From Microbacterium sorbitolivorans (GTDB taxonomy: Bacteria; Actinomycetota; Actinomycetes; Actinomycetales; Microbacteriaceae), in NCBI RefSeq assembly GCF_003327285.1, contig NZ_KZ848474.1, forward strand, positions 1 to 64,000: DNA of 64,000 nucleotides. The letters are read 5' to 3'. Under the pieces are notes generated by a model. That model saw only the letters and a list, made by a program, of their open reading frames with translations, made no database searches and was not told the origin of the DNA. Positions 17,429 to 29,763 of the stretch are shown here, piece after piece. The position numbers and the translations under genes are program-made. Numbering within the stretch: position 1 is the stretch's first letter; each line of letters opens with the position of its first letter.

Positions 17429-17491
17429 TTATGCCCCGCCGGGTGGCTTGACTTGAGCGTACGTCCCGCGCAGAAGAACTTGATTCCATGA
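17411..17491 (+). pseudogene. Internally deleted copy of the small ORF, now a coupled leader ORF
   Basis: A 26-codon frame reads MPYIVML, then CPAGWLDLSVRPA and six further residues. The first part matches the start of the 84-aa protein at 14923 (MPYTVMI) and the second matches its end (CAPEGWQALSVRPA), so the middle has been deleted and the stop codon lost. The frame now ends at TGA 17489-17491, overlapping the ATG (17488) of the next gene by 4 nt. It is therefore a relic by origin. Its promoter, start and coupling to the next gene remain intact, so it could act as a translated leader for the 17488-20102 operon. Confidence 0.6.
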
Positions 17492-18633
17492 CCTTCCGAG
17501 CCCCGATGCCGACAGCGACGAGACGACGTGTCAACGAACCGTTCCCGGCGAAGCCCTGGAGCCGCTGGCTGTTACGCGCGGGGCTCGCGGCGCCCTTCGT
17601 CGTCATCGCCGTTTTGCTGATTCAGGATTCCGGTCTCCTCTCTCGCAGCGTCAACGGAACCGTCGAGGCGCGCGTCGACACGATCGACTGGGGCCGCGCC
17701 GACCTCAACTGGGTCGCAGACCTCTATCCGCCATTCGGAACCCTGCTCGTGAAGCTGATTCCTGGCGGGGCCGCCGGCCTCAGCATCGTCGGCGCGCTCG
17801 CCGCAGGTTGGTTCCTGCAGTACCTGATCCAGACGCTGCGCGAGCGCCACTGGCAGCGTCGGAACATCGTGCTGACAGTGCTCGCTGTTGGCGGCAACCC
17901 GGTCTTCGCCTACCTCGTTGTCGGCGACCTCCTCGGCTTTCTCGGCCTCGCCGCGTTCAGCTACGGCACCATCGAGATGTACCGATTCATCATGCGCAGG
18001 AACACCGATGCCGGCTTCCGCGCGGGCGTCTGGTTCTTAATCTGCTCGCTCGTGGATCCGTCGGGTCTCCTCCTCATCGTGGTCGCGATGTTGACGGCAC
18101 CGGCGCTGACCGTCGCGCGGGCCAACGAACGAGGCGCGCGCCTGGCGAACATCGCGGTAATCTTCTACCCCACGATCGCGGCCGCGGTCACCATCATGTT
18201 GATGCAGGCGATCTACCTGAACGATCCGTTCGCGCTCTACTCGCGAGCCATCATCTACTCCCCCGAAAACTGGTCGGTCTTCGCGACGCTCTTCACGACA
18301 CCGGGCGGATGGACGACTCTTCTCGCCGCGCTCTTCGGCGCCGCCGTCGCGGCCCTGGGCCGCAGATACGTCCTCGCGTTCATTGCGCCCCTCGTGCTCG
18401 TCGCAATTCTGCTCGGGCGCGTGCTCGGGCTCGTTCCGTTGCAGGGCGTGGGCTACGTTCTGCTGACCACGACGATGATTATCGTCACGCTACTCCCCAG
18501 CCTAAGCGGGCGACTTCGGCGCACCGGTGTAAGCATCGTGCTGTGTGCCTTCATCGTGCTCGGCTGGGTCACGGGTCTCGTGCGCGCACCAATTGTCGAG
18601 TGGTTCGTTTCATTTACCGGAGGCATCGCATGA
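17488..18633 (+). CDS. Polytopic membrane protein of unknown function
   Basis: A 381-aa protein with about nine hydrophobic helices after a basic N-terminus. No catalytic motif is recognised. A loop after the first helix (about residues 45-80) has DTIDWGRADLNWVADLYPPF, an arrangement with Asp seen in GT-C fold enzymes and their relatives, but this is only suggestive. Its start overlaps the 26-codon leader ORF and its stop overlaps the GT2 synthase gene by 4 nt (ATGA). It probably works with that synthase, for example in export or in supply of a lipid-linked sugar. Confidence 0.7.
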   Translation: MTFRAPMPTATRRRVNEPFPAKPWSRWLLRAGLAAPFVVIAVLLIQDSGLLSRSVNGTVEARVDTIDWGRADLNWVADLYPPFGTLLVKLIPGGAAGLSIVGALAAGWFLQYLIQTLRERHWQRRNIVLTVLAVGGNPVFAYLVVGDLLGFLGLAAFSYGTIEMYRFIMRRNTDAGFRAGVWFLICSLVDPSGLLLIVVAMLTAPALTVARANERGARLANIAVIFYPTIAAAVTIMLMQAIYLNDPFALYSRAIIYSPENWSVFATLFTTPGGWTTLLAALFGAAVAALGRRYVLAFIAPLVLVAILLGRVLGLVPLQGVGYVLLTTTMIIVTLLPSLSGRLRRTGVSIVLCAFIVLGWVTGLVRAPIVEWFVSFTGGIA

Positions 18634-20102
18634 CCGGGCAGGTTTCCCCCTCGACGCCGATTGTCCCCTCGGATCAGATTGCCCACGACGCAGCCGAGCG
18701 GCTGTACGAACACGATCGGCTGCGATCGGGCAAGTATGTCCTCTCCACCGCGCAGAAGATCGGCGGCGCGATCGCGATCGTCATCATCGTTCTGGTGGGT
18801 ATTTTCTGGCCGAGCAAACTACTGCAGGCGTTCCTCATCCTCTTCAGCCTCGCGTTCCTCGCCGCCACCGCCTTCAAGTTCATCGTCTCGGTGCGCGGTG
18901 CCCGCTACGACGTGATCGAGCGAATTTCATCGGCGCAGATCGCCGAACTTCGCGATGAAGATCTGCCGGTCTACACCGTGCTCGTCCCCGTGTTCCGCGA
19001 GGCCAACATCGTGGGCCAGCTCGTGCGCAATTTGGGTGCGCTCGACTACCCCACCGACAAGTTGGAGGTGATGATCCTCACGGAGGAAGAGGATCAGGAG
19101 ACGCGCGACGCGATCGCCGCATCGAATCCGCCCGCGCACTTCCGCGTCGTCCGCGTACCCAAGGGGCACCCCCAGACCAAACCGCGTGCGTGCAACGTGG
19201 GCCTGGCGCTCGCACACGGTGACTACCTTGTGATCTACGACGCGGAAGATCGCCCCGACCCGGACCAGCTAAAGAAGGCGCTCATCGCGTTCGAGCAGAA
19301 CGGTGAAGAGGTCGCCGTCGTGCAGGCAGCGCTGAACTACTTTAACGACCGCGAGAACCCGCTCACGCGGATGTTTACGCTCGAGTACTCGTACTGGTTC
19401 GATTACATGCTCCCCGGCCTCGAGCACGATCGCCTGCCCATCCCGCTCGGCGGCACGTCCAACCATTTCCGCGTCGACGCGCTGCGCGAGCTCGGCGGTT
19501 GGGATCCCTACAACGTCACCGAAGACGCCGACCTTGGGATCCGCGCGAGTGCGCTCGGATATCGCGTCGGGGTGATCGACTCGACGACGATGGAAGAGGC
19601 CAATACCTCAATTCCGAACTTCATCCGACAGCGCTCGCGCTGGATCAAGGGCTACTTGCAGACGTCGCTCGTCCACGCACGGCGCCCTGTGCAGCTGATC
19701 CGCGAGGTCGGCGTCGTGAAATTCTCCGCCTTCGCGTTGCTGATCGCAGGAACGCCCATCACGTTCCTCGCGGTGTTGCCGTTCTACGCGCTCACGGCCG
19801 TCTCGCTCTTCCTCCCACCGGAGGTGCTCTCCGGCCTCCTGCCGGTGCCCGTGCTGTGGCTGGCGCTGCTCAACTTCGTTGTCGGCTCGGCGCTCATGGT
19901 GTACGTCACCATGATGGGCCCGTACAAGCGTGGCAGCTTCCACCTCGTTCCGTGGGCCTTGGTTAACCCCGTCTACTGGGTGCTTCACTCGATTGCCTCA
20001 TACAAGGCGCTGTGGCAGCTCATCGTGAAGCCCCACTATTGGGAGAAGACCGAACACGGCCTGACCGCCCACGTCGACGACGCAGACGGCCAGGCCGGAT
20101 AG
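18630..20102 (+). CDS. Membrane glycosyltransferase family 2 (cellulose-synthase-like)
   Basis: A 490-aa processive-type GT2. Two membrane helices (about residues 45-90) precede the catalytic domain, which has VYTVLVPVFREANIVGQLV, the metal-binding DAED (204-207), the base TED (297-299) and the acceptor motif QRSRW (334-338). Three or four helices follow. This D, D-x-D, TED, QxxRW set is characteristic of synthases that build and extrude a homopolymer. The open frame extends far upstream, but ATG 18630 is the start: it has ACCGGAGG before it and overlaps the previous stop. It ends 8 bp from the convergent dps gene. Confidence 0.88.
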   Translation: MTGQVSPSTPIVPSDQIAHDAAERLYEHDRLRSGKYVLSTAQKIGGAIAIVIIVLVGIFWPSKLLQAFLILFSLAFLAATAFKFIVSVRGARYDVIERISSAQIAELRDEDLPVYTVLVPVFREANIVGQLVRNLGALDYPTDKLEVMILTEEEDQETRDAIAASNPPAHFRVVRVPKGHPQTKPRACNVGLALAHGDYLVIYDAEDRPDPDQLKKALIAFEQNGEEVAVVQAALNYFNDRENPLTRMFTLEYSYWFDYMLPGLEHDRLPIPLGGTSNHFRVDALRELGGWDPYNVTEDADLGIRASALGYRVGVIDSTTMEEANTSIPNFIRQRSRWIKGYLQTSLVHARRPVQLIREVGVVKFSAFALLIAGTPITFLAVLPFYALTAVSLFLPPEVLSGLLPVPVLWLALLNFVVGSALMVYVTMMGPYKRGSFHLVPWALVNPVYWVLHSIASYKALWQLIVKPHYWEKTEHGLTAHVDDADGQAG

Positions 20103-20109
20103 CCCCTTC

Positions 20110-20655
20110 CTATGCGGCGGGCTTGCGGTTCTCCGCGCTGACCATCCACGCGAACTGTTCGAGAACTTCGAGGATCTCGTGCAGCATGTCGGCGGTGGTC
20201 GGGTCTTCCTCGTCGACGGCGTCGTGCACCTCACGGCACGTCGACGTCACGGCTTCGAGTCGCTCCGTCACGAGATCGATCACGTCGGTCGTGAAGAGCT
20301 CACCGTGCGGGAGCTCTGGAAGCGTCGTCGTCTCTGCGACCGTGTCGCTTCGTCCATCCGGCAGGGCATGGAGCGCGCGCATTCGCTCGGCGATCGAATC
20401 GCTGAACCCGCGCGCCGCGTCGATGATCTCGTCGAGCTGACGGTGCGTGTCGCGGAAGTTCGTGCCGACGACGTTCCAGTGCGCCTGCTTTCCCTGCGAC
20501 GCGAGCTCGATCAGGTCAACCAGAACCTTCTGCATGTTTTCGCTCAGCGTCTTCGACGCGGTGAAACCATGCTCTGCGTTCTGTTCCTTCGTGAGCCCCG
20601 CGCCCTTCGAGGGGCGGCGCTTGTTCTTCGTCGTTGCGGTGTTGTTCGATGCCAT
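20110..20655 (-). CDS. dps: Dps family DNA-binding ferritin-like protein
   Basis: This 181-aa protein has the Dps ferroxidase signature QAHWNVVG (57-64) followed by FRDTHRQLDE (67-76), which places His and Asp/Glu ligands at the dimer interface. It forms dodecamers that oxidise and store iron and protect DNA in stress or stationary phase. The N-terminal tail (about residues 1-20, KNKRRPSK) is rich in Lys and Arg and could bind DNA directly. An AAGGAGA ribosome binding site precedes the ATG. The 234 bp between it and glgP hold the divergent promoters; GATAAT on the minus strand near 20707-20712 is a candidate -10. Confidence 0.92.
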   Translation of the reverse strand: MASNNTATTKNKRRPSKGAGLTKEQNAEHGFTASKTLSENMQKVLVDLIELASQGKQAHWNVVGTNFRDTHRQLDEIIDAARGFSDSIAERMRALHALPDGRSDTVAETTTLPELPHGELFTTDVIDLVTERLEAVTSTCREVHDAVDEEDPTTADMLHEILEVLEQFAWMVSAENRKPAA

Positions 20656-20889
20656 GGGCTTCTCCTTCGACGTCGAGCGTGAAAAGGGGTCACACGCAGA
20701 TTATCGAGAAGCGGCAATGCATCCCAGGCCCCTTGCACAGAGCGCAGAGCGCTGTTAATGGCGGCGAAGTATGGCCTACGGCTTCCGCGACACCGAAACC
20801 GAGGGTTAACATCGGCGTCCCCGGCCATGTCTATGATGTGCCGCAAGCGGGCGTGTTGCTCGCCCATCATGTGACCTCGGGGAGCGCCC

Positions 20890-23256
<2,367 letters not shown>

Positions 23257-23265
23257 GGAACACCC

Positions 23266-25152
23266 ATGGGCGATGACATCGAACTCGGCGAACTCGACGA
23301 GTATCTCCTGGCGGAGGGAACCCACCGCCGACTCTGGCAGGTCTTGGGCGCGCACCCCTCGACGGTCAACGGCGTGGACGGGGTGAAGTTCGCCGTCTGG
23401 GCGCCAAACGCCTCGGCCGTCTCGGTCGTCGGTGACTTCTCGCTGTGGGCGGCCGACGCCTACCCGATGACCCCGCACGGATCCACCGGCGTGTGGCAGG
23501 CGTTCGTTCCGGGCATCGGCGAGGGCGCGGCGTACAAGTACGAGCTCCGCGACCGCGACGGCGTGAAGCTGCCGCAAAAGGCCGACCCCGTCGGCTTCGG
23601 ATCCGAGCACCCGCCCGCGACCGCCTCGATCGTGCGCCGGCTCGGCACGTACGCGTGGCAGCACCAGTCGTGGGACGCGCGGCGGGCGGCCGCGGCCGAC
23701 CAGCCGGTGTCGGTGTACGAGGTGCACCTCGGATCCTGGCGGCGCGCGGAGGGCGGCCGCCCGCTCTCGTACCTCGAGCACGCGACCGCGCTCGTCGACT
23801 ACGCCGCCGACATGGGCTTCACCCACATCGAGGTCATGCCGATCTCGGAACATCCCTTCGACGGATCCTGGGGCTACCAGCCCGTCGGGCTCTACGCGCC
23901 GACGATCCGCTACGGCACGCCGGCCGAGTTCGCGGCGTTCGTCGACGCCGCCCACGGCGCCGGCCTCGGCGTGATCGCCGACTGGGTGCCCGGCCACTTC
24001 CCCACCGACGAGCACGGGCTCGGCCGCTTCGACGGCACGGCGCTCTACGAGCACCTCGACCCGCGCCAGGGCTTCCACCCCGATTGGAACACCTTCCTCT
24101 ACAACTACGGCCGCCGCGAGGTCTCGGGCTACCTCGTCGCGAACGCGCTGTACTGGCTCGAGGAATACCACCTCGACGGCCTGCGCGTCGACGCCGTGGC
24201 GAGCATGCTCTACCGCGACTACTCGCGGAACGAGGGCGAGTGGATCCCGAACCGCGACGGCGGGCGCGAAAACTACGAGGCGATGAGCTTCCTGCGCCAG
24301 ACGAACTTCGCCGTCGGATCCTCGGGCGTCATGATCGCCGAGGAATCGACCGCTTTCCCCGGCGTCACGACCGAGGTGCACGACGGCGGGCTCGGGTTCG
24401 ACTACAAGTGGAACCTCGGGTGGATGAACGACTCGCTCACCTACTTCGGCAAGGATCCGATCTACCGCTCGTACCACTCAGACCTGTTGACCTTCGGCCT
24501 GACGTACGCGTTCAGCGAGAAGTTCCTGCTGCCCATCAGCCACGACGAGGTCGTGCACGGCAAGGGCTCGATGTACGGCCGCATGCCCGGCTCGCACGCC
24601 GACAAGCTCGGCAACCTGAAGGCCTTTTACGCCTACATGTGGGGCATGCCGGGCAAGAAACTGCTGTTCATGGGGCAGGAGTTCGGGCAGCCCGCCGAGT
24701 GGAACCACGACGCGGAGCTCGACTGGGGCGTGCTGCACGACCCCGGCCACGCAGGCGTGCAGGCGGTCGTGCGCGACCTCAACCGCCTGTACCGCGCCCA
24801 GCCCGCGCTGCATGTGCGCGACACCGACGGATCCGGTTTTCAGTGGCTGCTCGTCGACGCCGTCGACGACCAGGTCTACGCCTGGCTGCGCCGCGGCGAG
24901 CCCGGCGACCCGCACGTCGTCGTCGTGCTCAACCTCACCCCCGTCGAGCGCACCGGTTACCGCGTCGGCTTCCCCATCGCGGGCCGCTGGACCGAGGCGC
25001 TCAACACCGACTCCGCGGCCTATGGCGGCGGCGATCGCGGCCACGGCGGCGCGATCGAAACCGAGCCGGTGCCGACCGGTAACGAGGCCCAATCGGCACT
25101 GCTCACTCTCCCGCCCCTCTCGGCCATCTATTTTGTGGAGGAACGATCATGA
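23266..25152 (+). CDS. glgB: 1,4-alpha-glucan branching enzyme
   Basis: A 628-aa GH13 enzyme that cuts alpha-1,4 chains and re-joins them by alpha-1,6 bonds. An N-terminal CBM48 domain (about residues 25-115, [19 protein letters not shown]) precedes the barrel. The nucleophile is D309 in GLRVDAVAS, the acid/base is E359 in MIAEEST, and D427 lies in [13 protein letters not shown]. Each is in the branching-enzyme context rather than that of an amylase. It lacks the extra N1 domain of longer GlgB proteins. The stop overlaps the glgC start by 4 nt. Confidence 0.96.
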   Translation: MGDDIELGELDEYLLAEGTHRRLWQVLGAHPSTVNGVDGVKFAVWAPNASAVSVVGDFSLWAADAYPMTPHGSTGVWQAFVPGIGEGAAYKYELRDRDGVKLPQKADPVGFGSEHPPATASIVRRLGTYAWQHQSWDARRAAAADQPVSVYEVHLGSWRRAEGGRPLSYLEHATALVDYAADMGFTHIEVMPISEHPFDGSWGYQPVGLYAPTIRYGTPAEFAAFVDAAHGAGLGVIADWVPGHFPTDEHGLGRFDGTALYEHLDPRQGFHPDWNTFLYNYGRREVSGYLVANALYWLEEYHLDGLRVDAVASMLYRDYSRNEGEWIPNRDGGRENYEAMSFLRQTNFAVGSSGVMIAEESTAFPGVTTEVHDGGLGFDYKWNLGWMNDSLTYFGKDPIYRSYHSDLLTFGLTYAFSEKFLLPISHDEVVHGKGSMYGRMPGSHADKLGNLKAFYAYMWGMPGKKLLFMGQEFGQPAEWNHDAELDWGVLHDPGHAGVQAVVRDLNRLYRAQPALHVRDTDGSGFQWLLVDAVDDQVYAWLRRGEPGDPHVVVVLNLTPVERTGYRVGFPIAGRWTEALNTDSAAYGGGDRGHGGAIETEPVPTGNEAQSALLTLPPLSAIYFVEERS

Positions 25153-26432
25153 CTGACTCGAAGCCGCGCAAGCCCACCCGGCTCGCCGATCAGGCGATGG
25201 CCTTCGTGCTCGCGGGCGGGCGCGGATCCCGCCTGGAAGAGCTCACCGATCGACGAGCGAAACCGGCCGTGCATTTCGGCGGCAACAGCCGCATCATCGA
25301 CTTCCCGCTCTCGAACGCCTACAACTCGGGCATCCGCAAGATGGCGATCGCGACGCAGTACAAGGCGCACTCGCTCATTCGCCACATGCAGCGCGGCTGG
25401 AGCTTCTTCCGCGCCGAGCGCGGCGAGTACCTCGACATCCTGCCCGCCAGCCAGCGCGTCGCCGAGAACAAGTGGTACCTCGGCACCGCCGACGCCGTCA
25501 CGCAGAACATCGACATCGTCGACGACTACGACGTCGAGTACGTGATCATCCTCGCGGGCGACCACGTCTACAAGATGGACTACGAGATCATGCTGCGCCA
25601 GCACGCCGAGACGGGCGCCGACGTGACGATCGGGTGCATCGAGGTGCCCCGCCACGAGGCCAGCGCGTTCGGCGTCATGGCGACCGACGCCTCCGGCAAG
25701 ATCACCGACTTCCTCGAGAAGCCGAAGGATCCGCCGAGCATCCCTGGCGACCCGAGCCAGGCTCTCGCGTCGATGGGCATCTACGTCTTCAAGTGGTCGC
25801 TCTTGCGCTCGCTGCTGCTGGCAGACGCCGAAGACGATACCTCGGGCCACGACTTCGGGCATGACATCATCCCGCAAATCGTCAGCGCGGGCGGCGCCTA
25901 CGCGCACCGCTTCAGCGACTCGTGCGTCATGACGGGCCTCGAGACCCGCCCCTACTGGCGCGACGTGGGCACGATCGACGCCTTCTGGCGCGCCAACGTC
26001 GACCTCACCGAATTCGTGCCGGCGCTCGACGTCTACGACAACGAGTGGGCGATCTGGACGTACTCGGAGCAGAGCCCGCCCGCCAAGTTCATCCACGACG
26101 ACGTGGGCCGCCGCGGCCAGGCGATCCAGTCGCTCATCTCGGGCAACTGCATCATCTCCGGATCCGATGTGCACAACTCGCTGCTCTTCACGGGCAACCG
26201 CGTGCACTCGTTCTCCGAACTGAACGAGGTCGTGTCGCTTCCCTACGTCGACGTGGGCCGCGGGGCGCGCCTCAGCCGTGCCGTCATCGACTCGCGCGTG
26301 CAGATCCCCGAACGGCTCATCGTCGGCGAGGATCCGGAAGAGGATTCGCGCTGGTTCCGCCGCACGGCGGGCGGCGTCACCCTCATCACGCAGGCGATGC
26401 TCGACCGCCGGGCCGCCACACTCGGGCTGTGA
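25149..26432 (+). CDS. glgC: Glucose-1-phosphate adenylyltransferase (ADP-glucose pyrophosphorylase)
   Basis: This 427-aa enzyme makes ADP-glucose from glucose-1-phosphate and ATP, the committed step of glycogen synthesis. The nucleotide-binding loop [20 protein letters not shown] (19-38) and the following KPAVHFGG are intact. The substrate signatures [17 protein letters not shown] and [13 protein letters not shown] are present, and a left-handed beta-helix domain closes the C-terminus. Lys and Arg residues near the N-terminus (SKPRKPTR) may contribute to allosteric control, as in relatives. It overlaps glgB by 4 nt and glgA by 1 nt. Confidence 0.96.
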   Translation: MTDSKPRKPTRLADQAMAFVLAGGRGSRLEELTDRRAKPAVHFGGNSRIIDFPLSNAYNSGIRKMAIATQYKAHSLIRHMQRGWSFFRAERGEYLDILPASQRVAENKWYLGTADAVTQNIDIVDDYDVEYVIILAGDHVYKMDYEIMLRQHAETGADVTIGCIEVPRHEASAFGVMATDASGKITDFLEKPKDPPSIPGDPSQALASMGIYVFKWSLLRSLLLADAEDDTSGHDFGHDIIPQIVSAGGAYAHRFSDSCVMTGLETRPYWRDVGTIDAFWRANVDLTEFVPALDVYDNEWAIWTYSEQSPPAKFIHDDVGRRGQAIQSLISGNCIISGSDVHNSLLFTGNRVHSFSELNEVVSLPYVDVGRGARLSRAVIDSRVQIPERLIVGEDPEEDSRWFRRTAGGVTLITQAMLDRRAATLGL

Positions 26433-27823
26433 TGGCGCGCAAGCGGCGCGTCCTCTCGGTCGCCTCCGAGTGCGCGCCGCTCATCAAGACGGGCGGCCTC
26501 GCCGACGTCGTGGGCGCGCTGCCGGCGGCGCTCGCGCCGCTCGGCTGGCACTCGCGGGTGTTGCTGCCCGCCTACCCGTCGGTCATCGGGCGGATGCCGC
26601 GCTCGCGCAGGCTCTGGCGCACCGATGACTTGTTCGGCGGTCCGGCGTCGGTGCGGGCGACGACGATCGACGACTTCCCGGTTCTTCTGCTCGACGCCCC
26701 GCACCTGTTCGACCGGCCGGGCGGGCCGTACGAGTCGCACGGCGACGAGCATGTGCGCTTCGCCGCGCTCAGCTGGGTGGCCTCGCGCATCGCGATCGAG
26801 GGGCTGTCGGATCGCTGGCGCCCCGACGTCGTGCACGCGCACGACTGGCAGGCGGGGCTCACGCCCTCCTACCTGAAGTACGCCGAATCCACCGTGCCGT
26901 CGGTCATGACGATCCACAACATCGCCTTCCAGGGCATCTTCGGCCCGGATCAGTTGGGCCGGCTGCTGCTGCCGGCGTGGGACTTCCACCCCGAAGCGCT
27001 GGAGTACTACGGCAACGTCAGCGCGCTGAAGGCCGGCATGATGCATGCCAGCCGCGTCACGACCGTGAGCCCGACCTATGCGGCAGAGCTCCAGACCCCC
27101 GAGTTCGGCTTCGGGCTCGAGGGCGTCGTCACCATGCGCGCCGAGCGCGGCGAGATGCACGGCATCCTGAATGGTATCGATACGGGCGTCTGGGATCCCG
27201 CACACGACCCGTTCACGGTGCCGTTCTCGTCTGCCTCGCTCGAGGGCAAGGCGCTCGCGCGCGCCGAGCTGCTGGAGGAGTTCGGGCTCGCCCCACACTC
27301 GGGCCCCCTCGCGGTCGTCGTCACGCGCCTCACGCACCAGAAGGGCATCGACATGCTGCTCGAGGCACTGCCGTCGTTCCTCGACGCCGGCGGCGCCGTC
27401 GCCATCCTCGGATCCGGCGAGCCGGGCTACGAGGAGGCGCTGCTCAACATGCGCTCGTCGTCGGTCGGGGTCAAGATCGGATACGACGAGGCCCTCAGCC
27501 ACCGCCTCTACGCCGGCGGCGACCTCGTGCTCGTGCCCTCGCGCTTCGAGCCGTGCGGGCTCACGCAAATGTACGGGCTGCGCTACGGCGCACTGCCGGT
27601 CGTCGCCTCGACCGGCGGCCTGCGCGACTCGGTCGACGATGGCGTAACGGGCTTCGTGTTCGACGACATCTCTTCTGCAGGCCTCGCCGATGCGCTCTCG
27701 CGGGCGCTCTCTTCTTATGGAACGCCGGCGTTCGACGAGATGCGCCAGGCCGCGATGGCCCGGCGCCTCGACTGGGGATCGTCGGCCGCCGCCTACGCCG
27801 AGCTCTTCTCCTCGCTCCTATGA
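26432..27823 (+). CDS. glgA: Glycogen synthase (ADP-glucose, GT5 family)
   Basis: A 463-aa GT-B synthase that extends alpha-1,4-glucan from ADP-glucose. The donor loop KTGGLADVVGALP begins at residue 19, and the C-terminal domain carries LVPSRFEPCGLTQMYGLRYG, the GT5 form of the E-x7-E motif. It is the classical bacterial GlgA, not the GT4 GlgM type common in mycobacteria and streptomycetes. The ATG at 26432 shares one base with the glgC stop (TGATG); the longer open frame upstream is not real. It overlaps glgX by 4 nt. Confidence 0.95.
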   Translation: MARKRRVLSVASECAPLIKTGGLADVVGALPAALAPLGWHSRVLLPAYPSVIGRMPRSRRLWRTDDLFGGPASVRATTIDDFPVLLLDAPHLFDRPGGPYESHGDEHVRFAALSWVASRIAIEGLSDRWRPDVVHAHDWQAGLTPSYLKYAESTVPSVMTIHNIAFQGIFGPDQLGRLLLPAWDFHPEALEYYGNVSALKAGMMHASRVTTVSPTYAAELQTPEFGFGLEGVVTMRAERGEMHGILNGIDTGVWDPAHDPFTVPFSSASLEGKALARAELLEEFGLAPHSGPLAVVVTRLTHQKGIDMLLEALPSFLDAGGAVAILGSGEPGYEEALLNMRSSSVGVKIGYDEALSHRLYAGGDLVLVPSRFEPCGLTQMYGLRYGALPVVASTGGLRDSVDDGVTGFVFDDISSAGLADALSRALSSYGTPAFDEMRQAAMARRLDWGSSAAAYAELFSSLL

Positions 27824-29736
27824 AGCTAGGCGTTACCCTCACCGACACCGGTGCCGACGTCGCCGTGTGGGCGCCGGCGGCCGACCGAGTGTGGTTCTGC
27901 CGCGTCACCGACGACGGACGCGAAGACCGCACCCGACTGCCATATGTCGAGGGCGGCATATGGCACGGATCCGTCGCCGACGTCGTCGACGGCACCCGCT
28001 ACGGGATCCGCGCCGCGGGGCCGGGGCTCGACCCGCACACGCTCCTCGTGGATCCGTACGCCGTCGCGATCGACGGGCGGCTCGTCGCCGGGGAGCCGGT
28101 GCCGTACGGAATCGTGCGGACTCCTTCTTCCACGCCTTCTTGGTCTTTCTCAGGCGATCTCGTGATCTACGAGGCACACGTGAAGGGGCTGACGGCGCTA
28201 CGCTCCGACATCCCTTCTGAGCTTCGGGGCACGTATGCCGGGGCCGCGCTCATGGCGCCGTACCTGGCGTCACTCGGCGTCACGGCGCTCGAGCTGCTGC
28301 CGATCCAGGCCTTCATCGACGATGACCACGTCGTCGCGAACGGCCTCACGAACTACTGGGGCTACCAGCCCATCGCGTGGCACGCGCCCGAGCCCCGCTA
28401 CGCGCACGAGGACGCCGAGGCCGAGGTCTTGGCGCTCGTGAACGCGATGCACGCCGAGGGCATCGCCGTGATCGTCGATGTCGTCTACAACCACACGGGC
28501 GAGGGCGGGCACGGCGGGCCCGTCCTCTCGCTCAAGGGCCTCGCACCGCAGGCGTACCGTATGCACGACGGGGAATACGTCAACGACGCCGGCACCGGCA
28601 ACACCGTCGCGGCCGAGGAGCCCCTCGTGCTGCGCCTCATCCTCGACAGCCTGCGGCACTGGGCCACGCGCTACGGCATCGACGGGTTCCGCTTCGACCT
28701 CGCGGCGACGCTCGGGCGCTCCGCCGGCGGCTTCGATTCGCGCGCCGCCTTCTTCCAGGCGGTCGGGCAGGATCCGGTGCTCTCAAACCTCATCCTTATC
28801 GCCGAGCCGTGGGACATCGGGCCCGGCGGGTATCAGCTCGGCGCGTTCCCGCACCCGTGGCGCGAGTGGAACGACCGCTTCCGCGACGACGTGCGCCGCG
28901 CCTGGCGCGGGGATCCGCTCATGCTGTCCGCGCTCTCGGCGCGGCTTCTCGGATCCGCCGCCGAGTTCGACCACTCGGGCCGCACCGCCCACACGTCGGT
29001 CAACTTCATCACGGCGCACGACGGGTTCACCCTCGCCGACCTCGTCTCGTACGAACAGAAACACAACCTCGACAACCGCGAAGACGGCAACGACGGGCAC
29101 TCCGAGAACTTCTCGTCGAACGGGGGCGCGGAGGGTTTGTCGTCGGACCCCGACGTCCTGGCGCGGCGCGAGCGGCGCATGCGCGGCATGATCGCGACCC
29201 TCGCCGTGTCGCAGGGCGTGCCAATGCTGCTCGCGGGCGACGAGGCCGGCAACTCGCAGGGCGGCAATAACAACGCGTACGCGCAGGACAACGAGGTGGG
29301 GTGGGTGTCGTGGTCTGGTGTTTCCCTCGCTGATTTTGTGCGGGATGCGCTCGCGACCCGCGCCCGCCTGCCGATCCTGCGCCAGCGCGCGTTCCTGCAC
29401 GGCGGCGAGCGCGCCACCTTCGGTCGCGACGTCACGTGGCTGCGCGCCGACGGCAACCTCGTCGAGGACGAGGACTGGCAGGATCCCGATTTCCGCACGA
29501 TCGTCGCGGTCCTCCGCGGCGCCGCAGGCGACCCGGACGGCGAGGCGATTGACGGATCCGTCGCGATCGTCGTGAACCTCGGGTGCGCGACCACCGTCGA
29601 CCTGCCCGCGGGACGCTGGGCGGTCGAGCTCGACTCGTCCGGATCCGCCGCCCTCACGGCCCGAACGATCGTGGTGCCCGAAGAGACACTCGTCGTGCTC
29701 TCCGGGGGATTTGTGGCCTCTGCGTACTATAGATAG
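27820..29736 (+). CDS. glgX: Glycogen debranching enzyme
   Basis: A 638-aa isoamylase-type GH13 enzyme that hydrolyses the alpha-1,6 branches left by phosphorylase. A CBM48-like N-terminal domain (about 1-105) precedes the barrel. Catalytic residues are D293 in GFRFDLAATLG, E329 in LIAEPWDIGPGGYQLG and D401 in ITAHDGFTLADLV. NYWGYQPIAWHAPEPRYA and DGHSENFSSN are typical of GlgX. The start is ATG 27820, overlapping the glgA stop by 4 nt; the open frame extends much further upstream but that part overlaps glgA. It is the last gene of the operon. Confidence 0.95.
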   Translation: MKLGVTLTDTGADVAVWAPAADRVWFCRVTDDGREDRTRLPYVEGGIWHGSVADVVDGTRYGIRAAGPGLDPHTLLVDPYAVAIDGRLVAGEPVPYGIVRTPSSTPSWSFSGDLVIYEAHVKGLTALRSDIPSELRGTYAGAALMAPYLASLGVTALELLPIQAFIDDDHVVANGLTNYWGYQPIAWHAPEPRYAHEDAEAEVLALVNAMHAEGIAVIVDVVYNHTGEGGHGGPVLSLKGLAPQAYRMHDGEYVNDAGTGNTVAAEEPLVLRLILDSLRHWATRYGIDGFRFDLAATLGRSAGGFDSRAAFFQAVGQDPVLSNLILIAEPWDIGPGGYQLGAFPHPWREWNDRFRDDVRRAWRGDPLMLSALSARLLGSAAEFDHSGRTAHTSVNFITAHDGFTLADLVSYEQKHNLDNREDGNDGHSENFSSNGGAEGLSSDPDVLARRERRMRGMIATLAVSQGVPMLLAGDEAGNSQGGNNNAYAQDNEVGWVSWSGVSLADFVRDALATRARLPILRQRAFLHGGERATFGRDVTWLRADGNLVEDEDWQDPDFRTIVAVLRGAAGDPDGEAIDGSVAIVVNLGCATTVDLPAGRWAVELDSSGSAALTARTIVVPEETLVVLSGGFVASAYYR

Positions 29737-29763
29737 GCCGAAGACGGCAAAAAGGGGAGGCTC

